Positions 25,246 to 33,378 of a stretch of 64,000 nucleotides of DNA are shown piece by piece. The stretch lies in NCBI GenBank assembly GCA_002172485.2, contig NHFP02000003.1, positions 289,010-353,009 of the forward strand, read 5' to 3'. A model generated the notes under the pieces. That model was not told the origin of the DNA. It did not search any database and saw only the letters and a list, made by a program, of their open reading frames with translations. Source of the stretch: Crocinitomicaceae bacterium TMED114. Its GTDB lineage: Bacteria > Bacteroidota > Bacteroidia > Flavobacteriales_D > Sanyastnellaceae. The position numbers and the translations under genes were made by a program. How positions within the stretch are numbered: the stretch's first letter is position 1; each line of letters starts with the position of its first letter.

Positions 25246-26486
25246 TTCCCGTGGCGCATGACGGCGGTGACGAGCACCGCGAGGTTCAACAGATAATAGC
25301 CGCATTTGGCCCAGACAATGCCGATGAGGGCGCCCCATTCTCCCCCGCCAAACCACTCCGGCCGAACGGTCCCGAGGTACCACCCCACCGCCACGGCCAG
25401 GAGGTGGAGCCCATCGAGCCACGTGATCCAGCGCAGTTTGCGCACCCGGTGGAACAGCGCGCCCAAACCGGCCGTCATGAAATTCAGGACAAACCACGGC
25501 GTCAGGATGCGCACCACGTCCATGGCGCCGCGCCAAGCCTCTCCAAAAAGCCACGCCGTCGTATGGTCGGGCGCCGAGAACACGGCAGCGCCCACCAGCA
25601 ATGAAACTGTACCGAAAGCCGCCAAGGCTTGCAAGAAGAGCCGACGGAGGGGTGCCCCATCCTCCACCTCGGTCGACCCTTGAAACAGCACGGGCGCCGC
25701 TGAGGTCGCCAACAGCGACAAGGGCTGCATCACCATGCGCCGCGCAAGGCCCATCATGCCGAGCAGAATGGGGCCCAACGTCGCTCCGATCAGCAGCACA
25801 TGGAGCCATTGGGCCAAGCGGTTCATCGCACTGCCGGCCAGCACCCAGGTGGGGTAATCCCGGTATGCAGCCAGCACGCCGTCGTCCTTTACCTGGTGCC
25901 AGGCTCTCGTCTCGTGAATGAGCCCATTGAGGCCACGCCGCATCACGCCCCAGCGAACTGCGATGCCCGTGGCTGTGCCCCAAACCAGACCGGTGGTGGA
26001 CATGGGACCGGCCAAGGCCAACTTCACCCCTTCCGAAGCCAGTGGACCCGCCGCTTGTGCGGTGGCCACACGGCCGGCCGATGTCGCGCGGTGATGCCAA
26101 TACTCCAGCAGGCGCGTGTGGGCAGCCAGGGCACAAAAGAGCGGCAGACCGCACGCAATGGACCACCAATGCTCCAGTTCATATTGCTCGGACACCCAGG
26201 AAGCGGTGGCGATGGTCAACCCGAGGACGACCAGGACCAACGCGCCCACGGCACGCTGGCCAGCGGCAAACAGGACGCGCGCCTCAGAATCAACCTTCGG
26301 CAGCATGAGCGCCTGCTCATATTTCCCAGTCCCCAGCACCGCAGCCAGGCCGGTGGCCAGAGCGAACATCTCGAGATGGGCAAACGCTTCGGGCGTGTAC
26401 AGGCGGGTCAGCGCGAACGCCGCGGCAATCGTGACCAATTGGCCCGAAAGCGAGCCCCCGAGAAGGGTCGCCATTCGCCTCAACAT
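25242..26486 (-). CDS. Wzx-like polysaccharide flippase
   Basis: 414 residues (an alternative ATG four codons in, at 26474). About twelve to fourteen hydrophobic segments are spread evenly. The N-terminal LLGGSLSGQLVTIAAAFALTRLYTPEAFAHLEMF matches oligosaccharide-unit flippases of the MATE/MOP superfamily. It would flip lipid-linked sugar repeats across the inner membrane. Coupled by a 4-base overlap to the GT4 gene downstream and divergent from the cupin gene. Confidence 0.85.
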   Translation of the reverse strand: MLRRMATLLGGSLSGQLVTIAAAFALTRLYTPEAFAHLEMFALATGLAAVLGTGKYEQALMLPKVDSEARVLFAAGQRAVGALVLVVLGLTIATASWVSEQYELEHWWSIACGLPLFCALAAHTRLLEYWHHRATSAGRVATAQAAGPLASEGVKLALAGPMSTTGLVWGTATGIAVRWGVMRRGLNGLIHETRAWHQVKDDGVLAAYRDYPTWVLAGSAMNRLAQWLHVLLIGATLGPILLGMMGLARRMVMQPLSLLATSAAPVLFQGSTEVEDGAPLRRLFLQALAAFGTVSLLVGAAVFSAPDHTTAWLFGEAWRGAMDVVRILTPWFVLNFMTAGLGALFHRVRKLRWITWLDGLHLLAVAVGWYLGTVRPEWFGGGEWGALIGIVWAKCGYYLLNLAVLVTAVMRHGK

Positions 26487-26568
26487 GGGCCGTTCGATTT
26501 GCCTGCACGCTGCACAGCCTCGAAGGTACTGCGCCTCGACCGCGGCGATGCAGTCCTACCTTCCCGCC

Positions 26569-26928
26569 ATGCACGCCATCTCCATCCAAGACAAGTTCGG
26601 CCTGTTTGACGAGCAGTGGAGCCCCAAAATCATCGCCCAGCTCAACGGTCAAGATGTCAAGCTCGCCAAGATTCAAGGGGAATTCCTCTGGCATGCCCAC
26701 GATGAGCAGGACGAGCTGTTCCACGTCATACGAGGGCGAATGACCATGGAATTCCGCGACCGCAAAGTGGAAGTGGGGCCTGGTGAAATCATCGTCGTAC
26801 CGAAAGGTGTCGAGCACCGGCCCGTGACGAAAGAAGAAGTGTGGATCCTGCTGTTCGAACCGCAGGACACCCACCATACAGGCGGCATCTCATCCGAACG
26901 AACCGTGGAGCGGCAAGGCCACATCTGA
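26569..26928 (+). CDS. Cupin domain protein
   Basis: 119 residues from the ATG at 26569 (another in-frame ATG at 26548). Single-domain cupin: motif 1 is WHAHDEQDELFHVIRGRMTM (His, His, Glu metal ligands), and motif 2 is PGEIIVVPKGVEHRPVTKEE with the third histidine. Small cupins of this type bind a metal and have varied roles; the substrate is not predictable. A 57-codon membrane-protein gene starts 11 bases downstream. Confidence 0.85.
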   Translation: MHAISIQDKFGLFDEQWSPKIIAQLNGQDVKLAKIQGEFLWHAHDEQDELFHVIRGRMTMEFRDRKVEVGPGEIIVVPKGVEHRPVTKEEVWILLFEPQDTHHTGGISSERTVERQGHI

Positions 26929-26938
26929 GCCCGTCATA

Positions 26939-27112
26939 ATGGACACGTTGAAAGCCTTCGGGCTGGCCGGCTTCCTCTTCTTCCTCATCAAGGGATTGAT
27001 GTGGGTCGTCCTGTTCGCCCTCGTGGCGAAGGGCGTGGTATCCAAGGACCAGGTGAATCGGTTCAAAGACCTACTGAAGTTCCGGCGGCACAGCGGCGGC
27101 GACAACGACTGA
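26939..27112 (+). CDS. Small single-pass membrane protein
   Basis: 57 residues. Residues about 7-33 form one long hydrophobic segment with a central lysine (GLAGFLFFLIKGLMWVVLFALVAKG), followed by a basic tail (VNRFKDLLKFRRHSGGDND). It starts 11 bases after the cupin stop, reads in the same direction and uses codons like its neighbours, so it is probably real. Convergent with the gene at 27121, with an 8-base gap. Confidence 0.65.
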   Translation: MDTLKAFGLAGFLFFLIKGLMWVVLFALVAKGVVSKDQVNRFKDLLKFRRHSGGDND

Positions 27113-27120
27113 ACGCGGGG

Positions 27121-27408
27121 TCAGTTGCGCTTGCGGCGCGGCACCACGCGAATGCTGCCCCCGTCCGGCAGCGTCATGGCCGTGGCGCCACCATCGAAGT
27201 GGGACAGCACCGCTTCGCCGTTCAGCGTCGGGCGCACATCCAGGATGCACTGCACATCGTCACACGTCACCTCCGGGAGCCCTTGCGCATCGAGTACGAG
27301 GTAGCTCCGTCCTTCCAAGCGTTGCTTCAAACATTGCTCGTGAGAGGTCGGTGGAGTGTAGACGGCGTCACGGGTCTGACGCAATTCGTTGAGGGAGCGG
27401 GTCTTCAT
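27121..27408 (-). CDS. Small conserved-looking protein of unknown function
   Basis: 95 residues from the ATG at 27408. The N-terminus MKTRSLNELRQTRDAVYTPP is charged and helical. A short strand-rich middle (YLVLDAQGLPEVTCDDVQC) leads to a basic C-terminus (SIRVVPRRKRN) that could bind nucleic acid. No signal peptide or membrane segment. I do not recognise a family. No operon partner is apparent. Confidence 0.65.
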   Translation of the reverse strand: MKTRSLNELRQTRDAVYTPPTSHEQCLKQRLEGRSYLVLDAQGLPEVTCDDVQCILDVRPTLNGEAVLSHFDGGATAMTLPDGGSIRVVPRRKRN

Positions 27409-27512
27409 ATGTGATGCGTTTGGCTCGCCCAAGTTAATTCCCAATCCTCACGTTTTGAATCAGTTACGAGTGTACAATGGACACGGTTTTGACGCAACCC
27501 ACTCATTTTCAA

Positions 27513-27532
27513 TTCCCGCGACGGGCCTCGAA
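27513..27532 (-). other. tRNA 3'-end-like sequence (possible attachment-site remnant)
   Basis: On the minus strand the 20 bases read as a T-loop (TTCGAGG), the 3' T-stem strand (CCCGT), an acceptor 3' strand (CGCGGGA) and a discriminator A. The expected 5' T-stem strand is absent and no tRNA body lies upstream, so it is at most a fragment. Confidence 0.25.
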
Positions 27533-27546
27533 CCGCTGATTCAATT

Positions 27547-28089
27547 TCAGCGTCCCTTGGGACCGAGCAGCCCCAATACCGCAAACGGAATGGTGCCGTC
27601 TGTAAGGTGCGCCCAGATGTCGGGCTTCTTGTACCAGATGAAGTTGCTGTAGGGGTAAAACATGAAGCCCGCCCAGCCAACGAATACCGCGAGCATCAGG
27701 CGACGGGCCAAGGTGGGGTCGGCCAGGTTCTTCATCATCCAGAACAGGAGAAACGCGGTCAGCAGGTTCATCACGAGGCTCCGGAGGAGGTTGCCTGTCA
27801 TGTCGTTGGTCCAGGCCGCCTGGTAATTCAATTGCGCCCAAGGTTGGCCCTCCATCCGCTCGAGATAAGCTTCCTGCAACGCTGGGTCGGTGCGCTCCGC
27901 ATCGGAGGGTGCCCCGAGGGCATACATACCGGGTTCAAGCTCGATGGAGTCGAGGAATTCGAGGATCTGCTGGTCCTTTTCCGTGTAGGTCTGGGCCTCA
28001 CCGTGGAGGTTGATGGCGGCAAAGGAGAGGAACTGCCAGACGAAGAGGACGAGGCCTCCGACCAGCGTGTAGACGATGGGGTTCTTCAT
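27547..28089 (-). CDS. Membrane protein of unknown function
   Basis: 180 residues from the ATG at 28089. An N-terminal membrane segment (NPIVYTLVGGLVLFVWQFLSFAAINL) is followed by a soluble, Glu/Asp-rich stretch (TEKDQQILEFLDSIELEPGMYALG). Three further membrane segments lie at the C-terminus (LLRSLVMNLLTAFLLFWMM, LMLAVFVGWAGFMFYPY, IPFAVLGLLG). The polar stretch after the first segment is probably outside. No family recognised. Last of a run of minus-strand genes from purT. Confidence 0.78.
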   Translation of the reverse strand: MKNPIVYTLVGGLVLFVWQFLSFAAINLHGEAQTYTEKDQQILEFLDSIELEPGMYALGAPSDAERTDPALQEAYLERMEGQPWAQLNYQAAWTNDMTGNLLRSLVMNLLTAFLLFWMMKNLADPTLARRLMLAVFVGWAGFMFYPYSNFIWYKKPDIWAHLTDGTIPFAVLGLLGPKGR

Positions 28090-28128
28090 GGGTCCAATAA
28101 GGTGTGGACCCAAATTAGGAGAATCCCC

Positions 28129-28290
28129 TCAGGACTCCGACATCCCCAACTTCTCCATGAGCCGGACAATGCGCTTTGCAATCGTCTCCTCGGACTTCGC
28201 GGAAGCGATGTGGTGAATGACCCCGCGGCGGCGGCCCGGCTTCATCTCGAAGCGCTCGATCTCCGCCGAAAAGTCAAGGGGCTCACCCAT
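28129..28290 (-). CDS. Small basic protein, possibly an OmdA/YdeI C-terminal-like segment
   Basis: 53 residues from the ATG at 28290. It contains FSAEIERFEMKPGRRRGVIHHIASAKSEETIAKRIVRLMEKL. The pattern of Ala-Lys-x-Glu-Glu/Thr followed by a basic amphipathic helix recalls the tail of YdeI/OmdA-type proteins, here much shortened. The start overlaps the upstream small membrane gene by 8 bases, which supports translation. Function unknown; the resemblance is tentative. Confidence 0.6.
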   Translation of the reverse strand: MGEPLDFSAEIERFEMKPGRRRGVIHHIASAKSEETIAKRIVRLMEKLGMSES

Positions 28291-28471
28291 TCGCCTCTCC
28301 AGACGGGCGCCGCAGGAGTTTAACCGCCCAGAGCAACAGGCCGACCACAAGGGTGGCCACACCGAGGTTGAACAGGGTGTGCGCCCCTGCATAATGGTTC
28401 AACTTGAATGTGAAACCGGCCGCAGCGAGGGCCAGGCCAATGAGACAGAGGGATTGGGGCAGTCGGCGCAT
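28283..28471 (-). CDS. Small two-segment membrane protein
   Basis: 62 residues. Two hydrophobic segments (LCLIGLALAAAGFTFKL and LFNLGVATLVVGLLLWAVKLL) are joined by the short polar loop NHYAGAHT, with a basic C-terminus. It sits 3 bases after the purT stop and overlaps the next small gene by 8 bases, so it is part of the purT transcript. No function can be assigned. Confidence 0.68.
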   Translation of the reverse strand: MRRLPQSLCLIGLALAAAGFTFKLNHYAGAHTLFNLGVATLVVGLLLWAVKLLRRPSGEANG

Positions 28472-28474
28472 GGT

Positions 28475-29680
28475 TCAGACTTGGGCGTGGACGTGAATGA
28501 GGGCGGCGACGGCCTTGGCGCGCTCGACGAGCTCTGCGACATCGTCTCCAGGGATGCCATGGGTCATGGCCACGGCCATTCTGCGGTAGGGCCGCACAGT
28601 GGGCTTTCCGAAGACGCGCAAGTCGCTGTTGGGTGTGGCGGTAGCTTCGGCCAGGCCGGTGATGATGGGGGCAGCGCCAGCATGGGGCGCCAGGGTTTCC
28701 GGGGCGAGGACCACCGCACTCGCGCCGGGGCGCTGCTGGACGATGGCGGGCACGGGGAGGCCGAGGACGGCCCGGGCGTGCAATTCGAATTCGGAGAAAT
28801 TCTGCGTTCCTGCCAGGGTCACCATGCCCGTGTCGTGCGGGCGCGGTGACAACTCCGAGAAGTACACCGTGCCGGGCTGGCCGTCGCGGGGATTCTGGAT
28901 GAAGAATTCCACGCCCCAGATGCCATTACCACCGAGGGCAGCCGTGACTTCGGCAGCCATGTCTTGGGCCTCCTTCAAGAGCTCCGGCTGCATCACGGCG
29001 GGCTGCCAGCTTTCCTGGTAGTCGCCGCGCTCCTGGCGGTGCCCGATGGGCGCGCAGAACAGCGTCTCGCCGCTCGCCTGCGTCAAGGTCAGAAGCGTGA
29101 TCTCGTCATCGAAGTCGATGAAGGCCTCCACGATGATCTCCGCGAGGTCGCCACGGGACCCTTCGAGGGCGTAGTTCCACGCCGTCTCGATGTCGGCCTC
29201 GTTGCGAATCACGCTTTGGCCTTTGCCCGAGCTGGACATGAGCGGCTTCACCACACAGGGCATGCCCACGGCGGCCACACCGGCCTGCAGCTCTTCGAGG
29301 GACGTCGCGTATCGGTAGGGGGCGGTCTTCAAGCCGAGATCCTGTGCGGCGAGGTCCCGAATGGCCCGTCGGTTCATGGTGAAATGGGCGGCCTTGGCCG
29401 AGGGCACCACCTGGATGTCCTGCTTCTCGTAGTCGTAAAAGCGCTCTGTGCGGATGGACTCCACCTCGGGCACGATGATGTCGGGCTGGTGCTGGGCCAC
29501 GATGGCGTCCAGCGCATCGCCATCGAGCATGGAGATGACTTCGGATTCATCCGCCACCTGCATCGCCGGGGCGCCCGGGTAGGCGTCCACCGCGATGACG
29601 TGCTGGCCGAGCCGCTGCAAGGCGATGACCACCTCTTTGCCGAGCTCACCCGAACCCAGCAACATGACCTTCTTGTTCAT
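28475..29680 (-). CDS. purT: Formate-dependent phosphoribosylglycinamide formyltransferase
   Basis: 401 residues, matching PurT (about 390). ATP-grasp enzyme that formylates GAR with formate and ATP in purine synthesis, avoiding folate. The N-terminal substrate-binding domain has [20 protein letters not shown]. The ATP-grasp core shows [13 protein letters not shown] and the metal-binding [26 protein letters not shown]. The C-terminal part ends [12 protein letters not shown]. Probably the first gene of a minus-strand unit with two or three tiny downstream genes. Confidence 0.96.
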   Translation of the reverse strand: MNKKVMLLGSGELGKEVVIALQRLGQHVIAVDAYPGAPAMQVADESEVISMLDGDALDAIVAQHQPDIIVPEVESIRTERFYDYEKQDIQVVPSAKAAHFTMNRRAIRDLAAQDLGLKTAPYRYATSLEELQAGVAAVGMPCVVKPLMSSSGKGQSVIRNEADIETAWNYALEGSRGDLAEIIVEAFIDFDDEITLLTLTQASGETLFCAPIGHRQERGDYQESWQPAVMQPELLKEAQDMAAEVTAALGGNGIWGVEFFIQNPRDGQPGTVYFSELSPRPHDTGMVTLAGTQNFSEFELHARAVLGLPVPAIVQQRPGASAVVLAPETLAPHAGAAPIITGLAEATATPNSDLRVFGKPTVRPYRRMAVAMTHGIPGDDVAELVERAKAVAALIHVHAQV

Positions 29681-29775
29681 GATGGAAAGCTAGTCCCTTT
29701 TCCGCGGGCTGGGTGACAATCAAACCACGTTGCACACCTCTTTCTCGGCGGGCAGACGGAGTGCGTTTTCAGCCT

Positions 29776-30627
29776 TCAAGCATGCGAGGCAAACTCCTCC
29801 ACTGCGGGTTGGACATGGAGCGCGTCGGGATCGTTCACTGCCCCAATGGTGCGTCGCTGGTTTTCCAGCCAGTGCTTTCTCTCCTCGGCTTTGAGGCGGG
29901 AAGCATTGCCCGCATGCACCCTGCACCTCTGGCTGACCTGCAGCGCCCGCCCCTCTTTCAGGTCGAGCAAGACGCCCAACCGACTCGTGCGGAAGAGCAA
30001 CTGGGTGTCGCCCGCGACCCGGACGTCGAGAAACCCACCAAGACGGTCCCAAAGCCCACGCGAAAACAACGTCGGACAATGGCCGTGGTACAGCCGCTTG
30101 ACGCCCTTCAACTGTTCGTCGGTCCGCTGCAGGAGTGGACGCACCCATCCATCGTCCCGGCCAGCCATGGCCAGCACATGGTCCAACCATCCGGGTTCGG
30201 CCACGTCGTCCGGATCGATGAAGGCCACGTGCGTCCAGGGCGCATTCGATGATTGGATGGCGGTGTTGCGCGCCACATACGCACCGCGATTGTGGGCCAA
30301 CTGGATGACCTCCACCCTCTCGTCTGAGGCCGCGCAATGGGAGAGGACCTCATCGACGGGGTCCGTCGACGCATCATCGGCGATGACCATCGTCCAGTTC
30401 GGAAACGACTGATCGATGAGGCTGTTCACGCAACCGGGCAACCAATCCGCGTGATTGAAATGCGCGCAGACGACCAAGACGTGGTGGTCCTTGGACGCCG
30501 GCGCCTGAGGAGCCGCTTGCTTCCGCCGCCAAGCCAAAACCGCCCACCGGTCCAAGGCCCATGTCAATCCATACGGCCGGAGGAACAGGACGATCCGGAC
30601 CCGAAATGCACGCCATGCCGTTTGCAT
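29776..30627 (-). CDS. GT2-type glycosyltransferase
   Basis: 283 residues from the ATG at 30627; the frame is open further upstream only across the divergent sulfotransferase. GT-A fold: VVCAHFNHADWLPGCVNSLIDQSFPNWTMVIADDASTDP carries the first aspartates, LAHNRGAYVARNTAIQ follows, and AFIDPDDVAEPGWLDHVLA gives the DxD-like metal site. Membership in GT2 is clear; donor and acceptor are not. Start codons of this gene and the sulfotransferase gene are 90 bases apart, so they may share a control region. Confidence 0.85.
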   Translation of the reverse strand: MQTAWRAFRVRIVLFLRPYGLTWALDRWAVLAWRRKQAAPQAPASKDHHVLVVCAHFNHADWLPGCVNSLIDQSFPNWTMVIADDASTDPVDEVLSHCAASDERVEVIQLAHNRGAYVARNTAIQSSNAPWTHVAFIDPDDVAEPGWLDHVLAMAGRDDGWVRPLLQRTDEQLKGVKRLYHGHCPTLFSRGLWDRLGGFLDVRVAGDTQLLFRTSRLGVLLDLKEGRALQVSQRCRVHAGNASRLKAEERKHWLENQRRTIGAVNDPDALHVQPAVEEFASHA

Positions 30628-30717
30628 CGGCCCTAAGATACGCGCCTGGCAACGGGGAAGACCCCGGTGTGGAAGCCCATCGTCTCGTACCTTGTTCCCA
30701 GTCTTTTTTCGCGCACC

Positions 30718-31329
30718 ATGCCCGTTCACAGAGCCTCGAAGACCTTCTTCTATCACATTCCCAAATGTGCCGGGTCCTCTATCGAGGAGCAGTTCGGTAT
30801 GCGGACGATCGAGAACCTCTTTCTGCCTGAATTCGACACGGTGCGGCACGACGAAGTCCGGTTCTCGCTGCAACACCTCACGCCTGCGGCTGTTGACGCG
30901 CTCTATCCGGAGTTCTCGGACTTCGAATCCTTCACCCTCACGCGCCACCCGTATGCGAAGTGCGTGTCGGCATACTTCTGGCTTCGGACCAAACTCGATC
31001 GCAAGCGCTTCCTGTTTGGATTCTCTGAGAAGGACTTTCAGCATTGGTGTCGCAATGTGGCCGTCCTGCACGACATCGACCACACGCTTCACCAGCACCA
31101 CTGGTGCCAGGGAACGGACCACGTGCTGGACATCTCCCAATACGACGAGCTGATCCGCATGTTCGAGGCGCGGATGCCCAGAAAGGAAGGGCCCACGGTC
31201 CATGGAAAGCGCAACCCGTTTGACACAAAGAAGGTGCTTGCGAGCCTGTCACAAGCGAGTCTCGACCTCATCTACAGCTTGTACGAGGCGGACTTCGATC
31301 TGCTGAAGTATCCGCGTCGCCATGGCTAA
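30718..31329 (+). CDS. Sulfotransferase (family 2 type)
   Basis: 203 residues from the ATG at 30718. FFYHIPKCAGSSIEEQF matches the 5'-phosphosulfate-binding loop of PAPS-dependent sulfotransferases (HIPKxGGTS type). FTLTRHPYAKCVSAYFWLR matches the 3'-phosphate-binding motif. These enzymes sulfate carbohydrates or other small acceptors. The gene overlaps the next GT2 gene by 8 bases and faces another GT2 gene, so a sulfated surface glycan is the likely product (inference). Somewhat shorter than typical members. Confidence 0.85.
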   Translation: MPVHRASKTFFYHIPKCAGSSIEEQFGMRTIENLFLPEFDTVRHDEVRFSLQHLTPAAVDALYPEFSDFESFTLTRHPYAKCVSAYFWLRTKLDRKRFLFGFSEKDFQHWCRNVAVLHDIDHTLHQHHWCQGTDHVLDISQYDELIRMFEARMPRKEGPTVHGKRNPFDTKKVLASLSQASLDLIYSLYEADFDLLKYPRRHG

Positions 31330-32230
31330 CCCTTCGAGCCGCAAAGCCCTCTGCATCCTCGTGACCTACAACGGCATGCGCTGGCTGGACACGGTGCTGG
31401 AGCCTTTTGTGGACCACCCGGATTTTGACCTTTGGGTTCGGGACAATGGATCCTCCGACGGTTCTGCCGCATTCCTCAAGGGCCACCCGGCTGTGGATGT
31501 ATTCGAAGAAGGAGACAACGTGGGATTTGGCATCGCCAACAACCAAGGGATGTGCCACGCGATTCGGGAAGGGTACAGCCATGTCTACCTGTTGAACCAG
31601 GATGCAGCCATGACCCGGGAGGGCCTCGGCCACCTGATGGCCGCTGCCCGACAAGGGGAACCTAGTCGAGTCTGGTGTCCGGTCCAGCTGAATTGGGAAG
31701 GGCCGGAAGCCAATGTGGGCTTTGACCGCTATTACGCACCACAATGGAAGACGGCCAAGGCGCCCTTTGATGTGGACTTCGTCAATGCGGCAGCTTGGCT
31801 CATTCCCCTGGACGTTCTGACCCGGGTTGGCGGCTTCAACCCCATTTTCTTCCTGTACGGAGAGGACCGCGATTGGGCCAAGCGGTTCGTTACCAGTGGC
31901 GGACAATTCCGGGTGCTTCCCGACATCGTCTGCCGGCATGACAGCTCCATGCAGAAAAAGAAGCGCCCGATGGCCCGCATCCTCGAAGCCAAGAACTACG
32001 CCCTCGAAATCACGGAGTACTTCTCGGCGGACGGCTTCAGTGAATGGCGCCGTGGGTTCCTCGGTCGGGCCTTGGCCCGCAGCCTGCACCGGAAGCAATG
32101 GTTCAACACGATCCTGCTGCGGACCCTGCGCGCCGAATACCGCGTGGGGCGGCGCATCCGGTCCATGCGGTCCGAGCTCGAAGCCGTCCGGCCTTCTTCT
32201 CGGTGGCCCTCCCCTTTTCTCGACGCCTGA
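31322..32230 (+). CDS. GT2-type glycosyltransferase (rhamnosyltransferase-like)
   Basis: 302 residues. The GT-A core begins LCILVTYNGMRWLDTVLEPF and DLWVRDNGSSDGSAAFL. GDNVGFGIANNQGM and YLLNQDAAMTREGL mark the donor site, and VGGFNPIFFLYGEDRDWAKR provides the acceptor-side ED motif typical of rhamnosyl- and related transferases. The C-terminus is basic and amphipathic, suiting membrane association. The start overlaps the sulfotransferase stop by 8 bases, so the two are coupled. Confidence 0.87.
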   Translation: MANPSSRKALCILVTYNGMRWLDTVLEPFVDHPDFDLWVRDNGSSDGSAAFLKGHPAVDVFEEGDNVGFGIANNQGMCHAIREGYSHVYLLNQDAAMTREGLGHLMAAARQGEPSRVWCPVQLNWEGPEANVGFDRYYAPQWKTAKAPFDVDFVNAAAWLIPLDVLTRVGGFNPIFFLYGEDRDWAKRFVTSGGQFRVLPDIVCRHDSSMQKKKRPMARILEAKNYALEITEYFSADGFSEWRRGFLGRALARSLHRKQWFNTILLRTLRAEYRVGRRIRSMRSELEAVRPSSRWPSPFLDA

Positions 32231-32233
32231 TCG

Positions 32234-32540
32234 TCAGATGATCGGCTCGGCCTCTCCCGCCATGTGCAGCGTGCGCTGAGGGAAGGGAATCTCGATGCCA
32301 TGCTCGCGAAACCGTGCATCGATGGAAGCGCGGGTGCGGCTCTGGATGGCCATGCGGTTCCAGGGGTCGCGGTGCCAGCCCATCACACTGAATTCGAGCG
32401 AAGAAGAACACGGCCATCACCTTGACGATGTCGAGGACGGTGAAGGCATGGTGACCGAAATGAAAGGTGGTGTTGAGCCGTTCGTTCACGGTCCAAAGGA
32501 AGCCACACAAATGCGGTTCAACAACCGGCTCGACCGCCAC
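32234..32540 (-). pseudogene. Internally deleted mechanosensitive channel (MscS-family) gene
   Basis: The N-terminal part (GTG at 32540 to about 32400) encodes GFLWTVNERLNTTFHFGHHAFTVLDIVKVMAVFFFARI, which looks like the first membrane region of an MscS-type protein. The frame then changes near 32395-32410. The other frame encodes the family's C-terminal tail, EFSVMGWHRDPWNRMAIQSRTRASIDARFREHGIEIPFPQRTLHM, ending with TGA at 32234. The pore helix and most of the beta domain, well over 150 residues, are missing, so the product cannot be a channel. It is oriented opposite to the neighbours. Confidence 0.75.
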
Positions 32541-32576
32541 TCAAATTGCGAATCGCCAACCCTTTGTTCGTAAAAA

Positions 32577-32594
32577 TGTCAGACCATTCTGACA
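32577..32594. promoter_or_regulatory. 18-bp palindrome upstream of an outer-membrane protein gene
   Basis: TGTCAGA (32577-32583) and TCTGACA (32588-32594) with a 4-base spacer, 45 bases before the start codon at 32639. The size and symmetry suit a dimeric repressor site; the regulator is unknown. Confidence 0.45.
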
Positions 32595-32638
32595 CGCTGG
32601 GCTTTGCTGGACATTTTGAAGCGTCAAAACACAAAACC

Positions 32639-33259
32639 ATGAGCAGAACACTTCTCTTCGCTACCGCCCTCTTCACGGGCCTCGCCTTCACCCTTGGCGC
32701 CAACGCCCAAGAAGACGGCGCCAAAGAAACCGCCACCTATGGCGTGAGCGTGGGCATCAGCCCGTTTGGCCCTTCTCTGGGATTCGCCCACAACTTGTCC
32801 GAGAAGACCACCGTCCAAGTCAGCCTCGGCGCCTTTTCCGGTGACAACCCCGTCGATCAAGACATCGCAGGCGCCACCTTCGCCGGAACCGGTGAGACCA
32901 ACTGGATGGGCATTTTCCTGAACCACCGCCCTTTCGAAGACTACGACTGGATTCGATTCAACGTGGGCATCGGCATCGGCGGAATCGAGGCAACGCTCAC
33001 CGATGTGAACGACGCCAATCACACCTATGACATTCGCTACGGCGACAACCCGGTGGGATATGTCGGCATCGGATTCGGATCCCGTCCTGTCGAAGGAGTG
33101 ACCGTGGGCTTTGACATCGGTGGCTTGCACACCTCAGGCGCGACCATCGCGTCGACGGGCACCACTGTGAACGCCGACGTTCTGGATGAGATCCCGAACA
33201 CCTTTGGATACGGCCGTGTGCTGCCCAACTTCCAACTGTCCGTCGGGTACGGATTCTGA
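32639..33259 (+). CDS. Small outer-membrane beta-barrel protein
   Basis: 206 residues from the ATG at 32639. Signal peptide MSRTLLFATALFTGLAFTLGANAQ. The rest is a run of short amphipathic strands (TYGVSVGISPFGPSLGFAHNL, TVQVSLGAF, IRFNVGIGIGGI, GYVGIGFGSRP, VTVGFDIGGLH), ending LSVGYGF with a terminal aromatic residue, as in eight-stranded barrels. The ligand is unknown. A palindrome lies in its leader and a strong terminator follows, so it is monocistronic. Confidence 0.82.
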   Translation: MSRTLLFATALFTGLAFTLGANAQEDGAKETATYGVSVGISPFGPSLGFAHNLSEKTTVQVSLGAFSGDNPVDQDIAGATFAGTGETNWMGIFLNHRPFEDYDWIRFNVGIGIGGIEATLTDVNDANHTYDIRYGDNPVGYVGIGFGSRPVEGVTVGFDIGGLHTSGATIASTGTTVNADVLDEIPNTFGYGRVLPNFQLSVGYGF

Positions 33260-33283
33260 ATCCCGCCCCATTCATTCAATGCC

Positions 33284-33316
33284 AGTGCGCCTCGGATTTC
33301 CGGGGCGCACTTTTTT
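33284..33316 (+). terminator. Rho-independent terminator
   Basis: AGTGCGCC (33284-33291) pairs with GGCGCACT (33304-33311), followed by a T run. It ends the outer-membrane protein gene. Confidence 0.88.
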
Positions 33317-33341
33317 GTTGGGGCCGGGCCACACGCATTTC

Positions 33342-33357
33342 TTGGGTCAATACCCAA
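33342..33357. promoter_or_regulatory. Palindromic operator-like site 1 upstream of alkB
   Basis: TTGGGT-N4-ACCCAA. The same 16-base pattern recurs at 33379-33394, with 37 bases between centres. The site would overlap a -33-like TTG about 21 bases ahead of TATTTTGC (33366-33373), a weak -7 match. A TetR-type gene follows alkB. Confidence 0.65.
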
Positions 33358-33378
33358 ATCCTGGCTATTTTGCTGGTC

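Noticed and set aside
25246..26169. An N-terminal extension of the GT4 gene to 689 residues
   Set aside because: It reads another frame of the flippase gene and lacks any glycosyltransferase similarity.
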